Below, one piece after another: positions 32,076 to 40,674 of a stretch of DNA of 64,000 nucleotides (position 1 is its first letter; every line of letters starts with the position of its first letter). The notes under the pieces are model-generated. The model made no database searches. It was not told where the DNA came from and saw only the letters and a program-made list of their open reading frames with translations. Made by a program: the position numbers and the translations under genes. This DNA is from Nocardia sp. alder85J. Its GTDB lineage: Bacteria > Actinomycetota > Actinomycetes > Mycobacteriales > Mycobacteriaceae. The DNA is taken from NCBI RefSeq assembly GCF_020176955.2, contig NZ_JAIUCZ020000008.1, forward strand, positions 372,001 through 436,000, written 5' to 3'.

Positions 32076-33230
32076 TCAGCGCGGCGGGGCCGCGCCCGGC
32101 AGCGGGGCCGGAGTCGAGCGCCCGGAGGTGGGCGGCGGTACCGGGGCCTGACCGTCGATCAGGATGTCCGCCTTGGCCGGACCGGTGATCGTCGAGAAGC
32201 CGTCCTGGGAACCCTTGCCCACGAAGCAGTTCAGCTTGCGGCTGCCGACCAGCCAACTGCGGGCGTCGATGTTGTCCCAGAATGCCGTGAGCGTCTTCGC
32301 CAGCAGGGCATCCTGGCCGCCGAGATAGTCGTTGATCACCTTCCCGCACTCGTCCTGCATGAACTTGTCCTGATCGTCCTTGGCCGGCGGCGGGCCGGAG
32401 AAGTGCGCGCCCAGATCCTCCACCGACATCACCTCGTAGGCATGCGGTTTCGCGCAGTCGACCGCCTCGTTGGTGGGCAGGCTCTGCGCGATGCCGATGC
32501 ACTGGCCGATCTCGAAGGTGCGGGACTGGTCGCTGTCGCGGACTCGGCCGACGGCCTGCTGGGTCGCGTTCCCGGTGGCGCTGACCAGTTGCAGCCCGCA
32601 GCGGATGGTGCGGTCGCCGTGCGCCCAGCCCGGTTCGCCCGGATTGATGATGCCGACCACGAACCGCCCGCGCGGATCCAGCTTGCCGCCGAGATAGGTC
32701 GCCGCCGCCGGCGCGCAGTGCTCGTCGCGCAGTTCGGAGAAGCGCAGCATGTCGGGAAAACGGCTGCCCGGCCCGAACTCCCGGCCCGGATACTTGCTCA
32801 GGTCGATCTCGGCGGTCACCTCGAACAGATGCTTGTCCGCGCAGTTGACCTTGGTCAGGTCCAGCGCTTTGGGGGTGGACCAGGCCAGGCAGTCACCCGG
32901 CCGGGCGGACCCGAACGCGGAATGCGCGCGCCCGGTCGGCTCGGTGGACCCCGGATCGTGCGCCTCCAGCCCGTGCGAACTGCGGAACCCACTGATGAGC
33001 ATGGTCGCCAGCGCGGCGACCACGGCGCCGATCGCGATCGCCAGCAGCCCCCAGCGAATGCGCTGGGCCGGCAGCTGCGACGGCCGCCGCCGCGTCGGCG
33101 CGGTGGGTTCGGCCTCGTAGTCGGCGTAGTCGGAGTAGTCGACGGAGTCGGGATACCCGCCCCCGGGTGCGGACGCGTCGGTATCCGGGGGCTCGGGCAG
33201 TGCGGTGCGCGGCGGCTGATCGGGTGGCAT
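32076..33230 (-). CDS. Septum-formation family membrane protein, Rv3835-like
   Basis: From the ATG at 33230, with GGAG just upstream, the protein has 384 residues. A cytoplasmic Pro/Tyr/Asp-rich start is followed by one helix (IRWGLLAIAIGAVVAALATMLISGF) near residue 65. The extracellular part holds two related Cys-containing domains: PGDCLAWSTPKALDLTKVNCADKHLFEVTAEIDL and IGQCIGIAQSLPTNEAVDCAKPHAYEVMSVEDL, the pattern of the septum formation (Septum_form) domain. Two disulfide-bearing repeats are likely. Position matches Rv3835. It is divergent from serS. Confidence 0.85.
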   Translation of the reverse strand: MPPDQPPRTALPEPPDTDASAPGGGYPDSVDYSDYADYEAEPTAPTRRRPSQLPAQRIRWGLLAIAIGAVVAALATMLISGFRSSHGLEAHDPGSTEPTGRAHSAFGSARPGDCLAWSTPKALDLTKVNCADKHLFEVTAEIDLSKYPGREFGPGSRFPDMLRFSELRDEHCAPAAATYLGGKLDPRGRFVVGIINPGEPGWAHGDRTIRCGLQLVSATGNATQQAVGRVRDSDQSRTFEIGQCIGIAQSLPTNEAVDCAKPHAYEVMSVEDLGAHFSGPPPAKDDQDKFMQDECGKVINDYLGGQDALLAKTLTAFWDNIDARSWLVGSRKLNCFVGKGSQDGFSTITGPAKADILIDGQAPVPPPTSGRSTPAPLPGAAPPR

Positions 33231-33273
33231 CGCGCTCCATGATGGCAGCGCGTGCCGCGTCAGTGCCACCGAC

Positions 33274-33279
33274 TAGGCT
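33274..33279 (+). promoter_or_regulatory. -10 element for leaderless serS
   Basis: TAGGCT within GACTAGGCTG lies 8 bases before the ATG of serS. The same GACTAGGCTG string precedes the acyltransferase gene at 38343. Confidence 0.55.
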
Positions 33280-33287
33280 GACTCCCC

Positions 33288-34553
33288 ATGATCGACCTGC
33301 GATTCCTGCGCGACAATCCGGATGTCGTCCGCGCTTCCCAGCGGGCCCGTGGTGAGGACCCGGCGCTGGTGGACGCGCTGCTCCAGGCCGATTCCGCGCG
33401 CCGATCCGCGGTGGCCACCGCCGACACGCTGCGCGCCGAGCAGAAGACCCTGGGCAAGAAGGTCGGCAAGGCCACCCCCGAGGAGCGCACCCGCCTGCTG
33501 GAGCAGGGCGCGGAGCTGTCCCGCCGGGTCAAGGAGGCGGAGGCGATCGAACAGGCCGCCGACGCCGACATGGACGCCGCTGCGAGGCGGCTGTCCAACG
33601 TCGTCCAGGAGGGCGCCCCCGCAGGCGGCGAGGACGACTACATCGTCCTGGAGACCGTGGGCACCACACCCGAATTCGACTTCACCCCCAAAGATCACCT
33701 GGAGTTGGGCGAGGCCATCGGCCTGATCGACATGGAACGCGGCGCCAAGGTCTCCGGCGCCCGCTTCTACTTCCTCACCGGCTACGGCGCCCTCCTGCAA
33801 CTGGGCCTGCTCCAGTTGGCAGCCCGGAAAGCGGTGGCCAACGGCTTCACCATGATGATCCCCCCCGTCCTGGTACGCCCGGAGATCATGGCCGGCACCG
33901 GCTTCCTGGGCCAGCACTCGGCCGAGGTCTATCACCTGGAGGAAGACGACCTCTACCTGGTAGGCACCTCGGAGGTCCCCCTGGCGGGCTACCACTCCGG
34001 CGAGATCCTCGACCTGACCGACGGCCCGAAGCGCTACGCGGGCTGGTCCTCCTGCTTCCGCCGCGAGGCAGGAAGCTACGGCAAGGACACCCGAGGCATC
34101 ATCCGAGTACACCAGTTCGACAAGATCGAAATGTTCGTCTACTGCCGCCCCGAAGACGCCGACGAGGAACACCGCCGCCTGCTCGCCTGGGAACGGGAGA
34201 TGCTGGCAGCCATCGAGGTCCCCTACCGAGTGATCGACGTGGCCGCGGGCGACCTGGGCAGCTCCGCCGCCCGCAAATTCGACTGCGAAGCCTGGGTCCC
34301 CAGCCAGAGCGCCTACCGAGAACTCACCTCGACCTCCAACTGCACCACCTTCCAGGCCCGCCGCCTCTCGGTGCGCTACCGCGACGAGAACAACAAACCC
34401 CACACCGCCGCCACCCTCAACGGCACCCTGGCCACCACCCGCTGGATCGTCGCCCTCCTGGAAAACCACCAACAATCCGACGGCTCGGTCCGGGTCCCCG
34501 CCGAACTGGTCCCCTTCGTAGGCACAGAAGTCCTGAAACCCCCGGCCCGGTAG
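33288..34553 (+). CDS. serS: Seryl-tRNA synthetase
   Basis: The 421-residue protein has the N-terminal long coiled-coil arm (about residues 30-105) for tRNA binding and the class II core. Motif 2 is SSCFRREAGSYGKDTRGIIRVHQF and motif 3 is TLNGTLATTRWIVALLENHQ. The serine-binding TSEVPL loop is at LVGTSEVPLAGYH. It charges tRNA-Ser. The start is probably leaderless. Codons in its last two thirds include more CGA, GTA and GCA than the neighbours, a mild shift that continues into the next gene. The family and length are typical, and confidence is high. Confidence 0.97.
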   Translation: MIDLRFLRDNPDVVRASQRARGEDPALVDALLQADSARRSAVATADTLRAEQKTLGKKVGKATPEERTRLLEQGAELSRRVKEAEAIEQAADADMDAAARRLSNVVQEGAPAGGEDDYIVLETVGTTPEFDFTPKDHLELGEAIGLIDMERGAKVSGARFYFLTGYGALLQLGLLQLAARKAVANGFTMMIPPVLVRPEIMAGTGFLGQHSAEVYHLEEDDLYLVGTSEVPLAGYHSGEILDLTDGPKRYAGWSSCFRREAGSYGKDTRGIIRVHQFDKIEMFVYCRPEDADEEHRRLLAWEREMLAAIEVPYRVIDVAAGDLGSSAARKFDCEAWVPSQSAYRELTSTSNCTTFQARRLSVRYRDENNKPHTAATLNGTLATTRWIVALLENHQQSDGSVRVPAELVPFVGTEVLKPPAR

Positions 34554-34614
34554 CCACCCACCCCGGTAACTGGCTAACCCCCGGCCACCAGCATGCAGGC
34601 CCGGCATTCATGGT

Positions 34615-34686
34615 CGCGGCCCGTCTCGATCCTGGACCGACGGAGCGGAGGAGCGGAGCAGGGAAGGATCGAGACTCCGGGCCGCG
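34615..34686. repeat. Long inverted repeat downstream of serS
   Basis: The arm CGCGGCCCGTCTCGATCCT (34615-34633) pairs with AGGATCGAGA plus CGGGCCGCG (34665-34686), apart from a 3-base CTC bulge. The loop of 31 bases is made of GGAGCGG-type direct repeats. It may be a terminator for serS or a dispersed palindromic element; only this copy was noticed in the window. Confidence 0.7.
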
Positions 34687-34750
34687 AACCCGCCGCCGCG
34701 AAGCGGAGGCAGAAAACCCAGTAAATGCAGCAGCTACCTACTCCAGTGTT

Positions 34751-34756
34751 TAGGCT
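34751..34756 (+). promoter_or_regulatory. -10 element for the EAL-protein gene
   Basis: TAGGCT stands 7 bases before the GTG at 34764, the same hexamer and spacing class as before serS. Confidence 0.5.
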
Positions 34757-34763
34757 ATGCACC

Positions 34764-36623
34764 GTGCGAGGAATCGGCTCTCGCGGCGATACCCGCACGC
34801 GGGTGCGGGCGGCATCGGCGCTGGCTACAGCTATGCTCATGGCGCGGACCACCGGGGCGTTCTACGTCATGGGCGGGGTACTGGGCCTGCTGATCACTGC
34901 CGTCGCCCCGGGCGACGAGGGCAACCGCCCCCTGGTGGGCGTTGCTGCCGCGATAGCCCTGTTGCTGGGCATCAGTTTGCTGATCTGGGGCCCACAGCTA
35001 CCGCACTGGATCCACCACGGCTACGTAGCGGTAGCCACGGTCCTGATCACGGTGGCCGTCCACTGGTTCCCCAACACCGTGGGCGGCATCAGCCTCGCCG
35101 CCTTCTACGTCTTCGTAGCCTGCGACGCCGCCATCTTCTTCGCCTGGCAATGGGTGGCCGCCCACGTCCTGCTGGCGGTCCTGCTGTGCCTCTGGGTCGT
35201 CCCCTCCCGCGGCCTCCCCTGGTGGTCCGGGATTATCCCCGCCGGCGTCACCGTAGGTGCAGGCGTGGTGGTAGGTGTCCTCACCCGCCTCGCCGCCGAC
35301 GCCGACATCGACACCCTGACCGGCCTCCTGAACCGCCGCGGCTTCGACCGCGCCCTGTCCGGCGCGATCGGCCACGCCACCCGCACCGGCCAGGGCCTGG
35401 CCCTGGTGCTGGTGGACCTGGACCGATTCCAGAAGATCAACGACCACCTGGGCCACCGCGCCGGCGACGCCGTTCTGCAACGCGTGGGCGACACCTGGTC
35501 CAGACTGCTCGCCCCCGACCAGCGCCTGGCCCGCTACGGCGGCGACGCCTTCGCCCTGCTGCTCCCCAACACCACCGAGCAGGCGGCGATCCTCCTCACC
35601 GAGCAGTTGCGCGCCGCCGTCACCACCGGCTGCTCGGCCGGCGTCACCTCCTGGCAACCCGGCGAATCCGGCTCACTGCTGGTCAGCCGAGCCGACGTCG
35701 GCCTCTATCGAGCCAAGCAGGCCGGCCGCAACCGCACCGTCCTGGAGTCGTCGCGACAGTTGCCCCTGGCGGTGGAACTGCGCGAGGCCATCGACACCGG
35801 CGCCCTGGACGTGCACTACCAGCCGATCGTCAGCCTGACCGAGGACGGCGGCAAGGCGGTCGGGGTGGAGGCGCTGCTGCGCTGGTCCTCCAGCGCCCAG
35901 CCGGACGTCACCACCGAGGGCCTGATCCGCGTCGCCGAGGAATACGACCTGATCTCCGATCTGGACGAACTGGTCCTGCGCCGCGCCTGCGCCGACGCCG
36001 CCCGCTTGCAGGAGAACTTCGCCCAGCTCGACCTGACCCTCAACGTCAACGTCAGCGGCCTGGAACTGGCCGAATCCGATTACGCCGAGCGGGTTTCCGG
36101 CATCCTCGGCGACACCGGCTGGCCCGCCGAGCAACTGGTCCTCGAGGTCACCGAGAGCGAGCTGGCCGCGGAATCACACACCGCCCTGGGCAATCTGCAC
36201 AAGCTGCGGGACCGCGGCGTGCGGATCGCCATCGATGATTTCGGCACCGGCTACTCCTCGCTGAGCCGGTTGGCCACCATCCCCAGCGACATCCTGAAGG
36301 TCGACCAGTCCTTCGTCGCCGCCATCCGCTCCGACTCCCCGGCGCCGCCGCTGCTGGGTGTGATCGCCGCGCTGAGCAAATCGCTGGACCTCCAGGTGAT
36401 CGCCGAGGGCGTGGAGACCGAATACCAGGCCGCCGTCCTCACCGAACTGGGTTTCGCCCTGGCCCAGGGCTACCACTACAGCGACTCGCATCCGGTGGCC
36501 GACCTGATCAGCGACCTCAACGACCACCGCGGCCTGGTCGGCGCGGGCATCCCGGAGGGCGACCACACCGCCAATGGCTGGGTCCCGATCCAGAACGGTT
36601 ACGAGCCGGGCGCTTTCGGCTGA
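34764..36623 (+). CDS. Membrane GGDEF-EAL protein, probable c-di-GMP phosphodiesterase
   Basis: The 619-residue protein has an N-terminal membrane part of about five or six helices (to residue 185). A GGDEF domain follows (residues 190-335), starting DIDTLTGLLNRRGFDRAL, and then an EAL domain (residues 355-600). The cyclase signature is RYGGDAF: the catalytic Glu of GGDEF is Ala, so this domain is probably a sensor and not an enzyme. The EAL part keeps GVEALLRW, LNVNVSGLEL, VLEVTESEL, IDDFGTGYSSL, ILKVDQSF and IAEGVET, so hydrolysis of c-di-GMP is expected. The GTG start fits a leaderless message; an ATG at 34725 is an alternative. Confidence 0.9.
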   Translation: MRGIGSRGDTRTRVRAASALATAMLMARTTGAFYVMGGVLGLLITAVAPGDEGNRPLVGVAAAIALLLGISLLIWGPQLPHWIHHGYVAVATVLITVAVHWFPNTVGGISLAAFYVFVACDAAIFFAWQWVAAHVLLAVLLCLWVVPSRGLPWWSGIIPAGVTVGAGVVVGVLTRLAADADIDTLTGLLNRRGFDRALSGAIGHATRTGQGLALVLVDLDRFQKINDHLGHRAGDAVLQRVGDTWSRLLAPDQRLARYGGDAFALLLPNTTEQAAILLTEQLRAAVTTGCSAGVTSWQPGESGSLLVSRADVGLYRAKQAGRNRTVLESSRQLPLAVELREAIDTGALDVHYQPIVSLTEDGGKAVGVEALLRWSSSAQPDVTTEGLIRVAEEYDLISDLDELVLRRACADAARLQENFAQLDLTLNVNVSGLELAESDYAERVSGILGDTGWPAEQLVLEVTESELAAESHTALGNLHKLRDRGVRIAIDDFGTGYSSLSRLATIPSDILKVDQSFVAAIRSDSPAPPLLGVIAALSKSLDLQVIAEGVETEYQAAVLTELGFALAQGYHYSDSHPVADLISDLNDHRGLVGAGIPEGDHTANGWVPIQNGYEPGAFG

Positions 36624-36633
36624 GCCGCCCGGA

Positions 36634-38184
36634 TCAGAGCTTGCGGCTGCGCAGTTCGTGCCCCTTGGAGGTCTTGCAGCGCCCCGTTTCCAGATCCCAC
36701 TGCCAGCCGTGCAGATTGCAGGTCAGCGTAGTGCCCTCGACCACACCGAACTTCGACAGATCGGCCTTCAGGTGCGGGCAGCGGCGCTGCACCTCCCAGC
36801 CGGCCACCTCGCAGGACGCGGAATCGTCGTGCGATTCGGCGAACCAGCCGTCGGCGTAGGCGATGCGCTCCTCGCTGAGGCATTTGAAGAAGGTGTACAG
36901 GTACTCGTTGTAGCCGCCGATCCGCCAGGCCTGGAACCGGGTGGACAGGAAGATGGTGTTCACCCAGTCCGGCTCGTCGTCGCGCAGCACCGTGCGCACC
37001 AGCTGCGGGTCGATGCGGAAGCCGTAGCGGTACCTGCCCTCGCCCTCGATCGGCGCGCGCACGGCCCGCCGCGGGAAGTCCAGCACCACGGTCTCGTGCC
37101 CGAGCACCAGGCCCACCGGATAGCCGATCCCGTCGGAGATCTGCGGACTGGCCGCCATGATCGGCTCGAACAGCTTCTGCAACTGCGGCAGCAGCGGCTC
37201 GTCGCCGATCGCCCAGTTGGCCTTCTCGGCGGCGAGCACCGGCGCCTTCTCGGCGGCCAGGCGCTCGATGTAGCCGGCCTTGTCGGCGTAGATCTCGTCC
37301 GGGTCGACCGCGTGCGTGACCGACAGCTCACCGCCGTGCACCTCGGCGACCGAGCCGGGGATCAGCAGCACGCCGCCCTCGTTGCCGTGCAGCCGCATCT
37401 GCTCCAGGAAGGTGATCTGGTCCGGGAAGATGTTGCCGTTCTCGGCGGAGGAACGGTCCACCGCGACGTCGTTGAGGTAGCGCAGCTCCGGATCCAGGAA
37501 CATCGGCGGGCCCGCCGACGGCACCACCCAGGTGGCGCCGACCTGCTCGACGTAGCTGCGGGCCCGGTCCATGCCGCGCTGCCGCTTCTGCTTGCCGAAA
37601 TTCTCCTTGGTCCGGGCCGGGATGTCGTACACCATCGGGTACCAGATGGCGCCGGAGTACTGGAGCAGGTGCACGTCGATCTGCCCGAACTGGTCGTGCA
37701 GTACGTCCATGTCGACCGGCCGCGCGTCGTTCATGTTGAAGCAGACCGTCTCGCCGTCGGAGACGACCAGCCCGGAGTCGCCGATCGGGCCGTCCGCGGG
37801 CGCGCGCAGGGCGATGATCATCACATCCAGATCGCCGCCGGGTCCGCTGACCGTGTGCCGGACCGCGCTGCGGGTCTCGAAGAACTTCCGGAAGCCCAGC
37901 GCCTCCAGCTCACGCTGGAGATCCGGCACCGGGAAGTCCGGCAGCAGCACGGTGGCGTCCTTGTTGACGTACTCGCGCAGCAGCTTGGCGTCGAAGTGGT
38001 CGCGGTGCAGGTGCGAGACGTACAGGAAGTCGACGTCACCCAGCTCCGCCCAGTCCAGCCCGGCATTGTCCGGGAACGGGAACCACGACGCGAAATAGGC
38101 CGGGTTGACCCACGGATCACACAGGATCGACCCGGCCGCGGTGCGGATATGGAAGCCGGCGTGGCCGACGCTGGTGATCTGCAC
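36634..38184 (-). CDS. Metallo-beta-lactamase fold protein with C-terminal Rieske domain, Rv3818-like
   Basis: The 516-residue protein has an N-terminal MBL fold, SVGHAGFHIRTAAGSILCDPW and YVSHLHRDHFDAKLL with the metal-binding HxHxDH, to about residue 270. The C-terminal Rieske [2Fe-2S] domain carries CPHL and CNLHGWQWD. Length and order equal Rv3818 (516 residues, as recalled). MBL/Rieske fusions of the CMP-N-acetylneuraminate hydroxylase type are oxygenase-like, but the substrate here is unknown. The GTG at 38184 has AGGAGGG about 10 bases upstream. It is convergent with the EAL gene (10-base gap) and divergent from the acyltransferases. Confidence 0.88.
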   Translation of the reverse strand: MQITSVGHAGFHIRTAAGSILCDPWVNPAYFASWFPFPDNAGLDWAELGDVDFLYVSHLHRDHFDAKLLREYVNKDATVLLPDFPVPDLQRELEALGFRKFFETRSAVRHTVSGPGGDLDVMIIALRAPADGPIGDSGLVVSDGETVCFNMNDARPVDMDVLHDQFGQIDVHLLQYSGAIWYPMVYDIPARTKENFGKQKRQRGMDRARSYVEQVGATWVVPSAGPPMFLDPELRYLNDVAVDRSSAENGNIFPDQITFLEQMRLHGNEGGVLLIPGSVAEVHGGELSVTHAVDPDEIYADKAGYIERLAAEKAPVLAAEKANWAIGDEPLLPQLQKLFEPIMAASPQISDGIGYPVGLVLGHETVVLDFPRRAVRAPIEGEGRYRYGFRIDPQLVRTVLRDDEPDWVNTIFLSTRFQAWRIGGYNEYLYTFFKCLSEERIAYADGWFAESHDDSASCEVAGWEVQRRCPHLKADLSKFGVVEGTTLTCNLHGWQWDLETGRCKTSKGHELRSRKL

Positions 38185-38328
38185 GAACCTAGTCCCTCCT
38201 GAACCGAGTGCCGGTCACCCAGGGTAGCTGCTGAATCGTGACATCACCGATCCGGCGGCGCCGCCTCGCCGTCGATGTCCGAATTGTGCGACCTGCCGGT
38301 GTCCCGGGTGGGCGCGGCCGCGAGCGAC

Positions 38329-38334
38329 TAGGCT
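38329..38334 (+). promoter_or_regulatory. -10 element for the first acyltransferase
   Basis: TAGGCT in GACTAGGCTGG lies 8 bases before the GTG at 38343 and is identical to the serS element. Confidence 0.55.
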
Positions 38335-38342
38335 GGCCGAAC

Positions 38343-39122
38343 GTGGAACCCGTCTACCGGACGATCATCGGGCTGGCCCGGACCGTCTTCTTCGCGCAGG
38401 GCCTGACCTTCGACGTCCGGGGTGCCGAGCACATCCCGGCCACCGGTGGGGCGGTCATCGCCCTCAATCACACCGGCTACATGGACTTCACCTATGCCGG
38501 ACTGCCCGCGCGCACCCCCAAGCGCTACATCCGGTTCATGGCGAAGAAGGAAGTCTTCGACAACGGCGTGTCCGGCCCCATCATGCGGGCGCTGAAGCAC
38601 ATCCCGGTGGATCGCGGGGCCGGGGCCGACTCCTACGCGGCGGCGGTCGACTATCTGCGCCGTGGTGAGCTGGTCGGCGTCTATCCGGAGGCCACCATCA
38701 GCCGCAGCTTCGAGATCAAGGGCTTCAAATCCGGCGCGGCCCGGATGTCGATCGAATCCGGCGCGCCGATCGTCCCGATGGTGATCTGGGGCGCGCAGCG
38801 GGTGTGGACCAAGGGCTACCCGAAGCGGCTCGGCCGGACCAACACGCCGATTTCGATCGCGGTCGGCGAGCCGATCCGGCCGCCGGTGGTCGAATCCGGT
38901 GATATGGCGGCCGCGGCCGCCGAACTCACCGACCGGTTGCGGTCGACCATGCAGGACATGCTGCTGGAGTTGCAGAAGGACTATGCGCACGAGCCCGGGG
39001 CATACTGGGTTCCGGCGCGCCTGGGCGGCAGTGCGCCCACCCTGGAAGAGGCCGACGCCCTCGACGCCGCCGAGGCGGAGGCCCGGGCGGCCCGGCGGAA
39101 GACGGCGTCCGGCCCGCAGTAG
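38343..39122 (+). CDS. Lysophospholipid acyltransferase family protein (PlsC-like), first copy
   Basis: The GTG at 38343 gives 259 residues. The acyltransferase block I is NHTGYMDF (Hx4D), block II is in IMRALKHIPVDRGAGADSY, block III is VGVYPEATISRSFEIKGFKSGAA and block IV is APIVPMVIWGAQRVWTK. It should transfer an acyl chain to glycerol-3-phosphate, a lysophospholipid or another envelope alcohol. The frame is open back to 38238, but the leaderless-type start is preferred. It is followed after 33 bases by a second homologous gene. It corresponds to the Rv3814c-Rv3816c group. Confidence 0.88.
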   Translation: MEPVYRTIIGLARTVFFAQGLTFDVRGAEHIPATGGAVIALNHTGYMDFTYAGLPARTPKRYIRFMAKKEVFDNGVSGPIMRALKHIPVDRGAGADSYAAAVDYLRRGELVGVYPEATISRSFEIKGFKSGAARMSIESGAPIVPMVIWGAQRVWTKGYPKRLGRTNTPISIAVGEPIRPPVVESGDMAAAAAELTDRLRSTMQDMLLELQKDYAHEPGAYWVPARLGGSAPTLEEADALDAAEAEARAARRKTASGPQ

Positions 39123-39155
39123 GCGGTCGCCCGGTAGGTAGTGCGGGAGTTTCCG

Positions 39156-39917
39156 ATGGTGATGGGTCGTGAACCGGTGTTCGATGTGCTCACCGGTCTG
39201 GTGCGCACGTTCTTCGGGCTCCAGGGCCTGCGGATCGATATCGGCGGTCAGGACCACATTCCCCGCACCGGCGGTGCGGTGCTGGCCGTGAACCACACCG
39301 CCTACCTGGACTTCATGGAGGTCGGCCTGGTCGGCCGCAAGTCCGGCCGCAACGTCCGCTACATGATGAAGGCCGAACTGGAACACGGCATCGTCGGCTG
39401 GCTGATGAAGCATTGCAAGGCGATCGGCGTCGACCGCAGCGCCGGTGCCCGGTCGTACTCGCGCGCGGTGGCGGCGCTGCGCGCGGGTGAGATCGTGGTC
39501 GTCTATCCGGAGGCCACGATCAGCCGCAGTTTCGAACTGAAGGAATTCAAGTCCGGCGCCGCCCGGATGGCGATCGAGGCCGGCGTCCCGATCATCCCGA
39601 TGACCATCTGGGGCGCCCACCGCATCTGGACCAAGGACCTCCCGAAACAGCTGGGCCGGCACCGCTTCCCGATCCACATCCGGATCGGCGCGGCCATCCC
39701 CTCGACCGCCTCGGCCGACGACCTGACCGCCGAACTGCGGGTGGCCATGACGGACCTGCTGACCCTCGCCCAGGAGGGCTACGAGATGCCCGCCGGCGCC
39801 CGCTGGGTCCCGGCCCGCCTCGGCGGTACCGCCCCGACCCCGGACCAGGCCACGGTGCTGGACCAGGAGGAACTGGCTCGCCGCCGCGCCGCCGCCGAGC
39901 GCCGCGCCGCGCGCTGA
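39156..39917 (+). CDS. Lysophospholipid acyltransferase family protein (PlsC-like), second copy
   Basis: The ATG at 39156 has GGGAG 7 bases upstream and gives 253 residues. It is clearly a paralogue of the preceding gene: NHTAYLDFMEVGL, HCKAIGVDRSAGARSYSRAV, VVVYPEATISRSFELKEFKSGAA and VPIIPMTIWGAHRIWTKDLPKQLG. The Arg/Ala tail is likewise shared. Tandem duplication with divergence suggests two acyl positions or two acceptors. A GTG at 39141 would add five residues. Confidence 0.88.
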   Translation: MVMGREPVFDVLTGLVRTFFGLQGLRIDIGGQDHIPRTGGAVLAVNHTAYLDFMEVGLVGRKSGRNVRYMMKAELEHGIVGWLMKHCKAIGVDRSAGARSYSRAVAALRAGEIVVVYPEATISRSFELKEFKSGAARMAIEAGVPIIPMTIWGAHRIWTKDLPKQLGRHRFPIHIRIGAAIPSTASADDLTAELRVAMTDLLTLAQEGYEMPAGARWVPARLGGTAPTPDQATVLDQEELARRRAAAERRAAR

Positions 39918-40026
39918 TCGCACGGCGGTGACCGTCGTGGGTCGCAGTGGATCGCTCGGCCTCAGCATGATTCGCACCGGTCACCCGACCGCCGGGCCTC
40001 GACGCGGGCAGCGCTCGGGCCGGCAC

Positions 40027-40674
40027 TCAGCTCGGGTCGGAGCCCCGGATGGCAGGCAGCCAGGTGGCCACGGCGGCCGCGACGACGGTGGCCCCGCAGT
40101 AGGCGGCCAGTCCGCCGCCCGCGACGTAGAGCCAGAGCAGTCCCGCGAACGGGGCCGCGATGGCGTACTGGCCGTCCAGCAGCAGGCGGCGGCGCAGCCG
40201 GGCACTGTGGGTGGCGCGGGCCGGGGCGTCCGGGTCGGGGTGGGCCGGATTGTCGATCAATCGGCCCACCGGTTCCGAATCCCGGTGCCGCCCGGACGGA
40301 TACACCCGCACCTCGTCGAATCGCACGACACCGTCCCCGGATTCGATCGTCGCGGCCGGCAGCGCGACCAGGGCCGGATCGAAATACACCGGCAGCCACC
40401 GGGTCCGGCCGTCGACCCGGTACTCCAGCCAGGAGCGGCTGAGCAGCCGGTGCTGTTGCCGGACCCGCTCGCCCGCGACGGTGACCGGCGGCACCGCCGA
40501 CAGCGCCCCACGGGCCACCAGCATGCGAACGGCGCTGTACCCCGCCACGATCAGCGCCACGGTCACCAGCATGGCCAGTTGTTCCGGATCGGCGAACGGC
40601 ATCCAGGCCAGACAGACGACCAGGGCGCCGAGCGCCGTCAGCATCGGATAGGCCAGCGGGTGACCGGAACTCAC
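40027..40674 (-). CDS. Small membrane protein at the end of the ABC transporter operon
   Basis: The 215-residue protein has two N-terminal helices (YPMLTALGALVVCLAWMPFA and LAMLVTVALIVAGYSAVRML). A soluble middle of about 100 residues is strand-rich: LEYRVDGRTRWLPVYFDPALVALPAATIESGDGVVRFDEVRVYPSG. Two helices follow near the C-terminus (IAAPFAGLLWLYVAGGG, GATVVAAAVATWLP). The GTG start overlaps the stop of the upstream binding-protein gene by 4 bases, so it belongs to the operon. No family was recognised, and the role in transport is unknown. Confidence 0.75.
   Translation of the reverse strand: MSSGHPLAYPMLTALGALVVCLAWMPFADPEQLAMLVTVALIVAGYSAVRMLVARGALSAVPPVTVAGERVRQQHRLLSRSWLEYRVDGRTRWLPVYFDPALVALPAATIESGDGVVRFDEVRVYPSGRHRDSEPVGRLIDNPAHPDPDAPARATHSARLRRRLLLDGQYAIAAPFAGLLWLYVAGGGLAAYCGATVVAAAVATWLPAIRGSDPS

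Noticed and set aside
33288..36623. Recent horizontal transfer of serS and the EAL gene because of altered codon use
   Set aside because: The shift is mild, GC stays high, and serS keeps the conserved neighbours. It is not enough to claim transfer.
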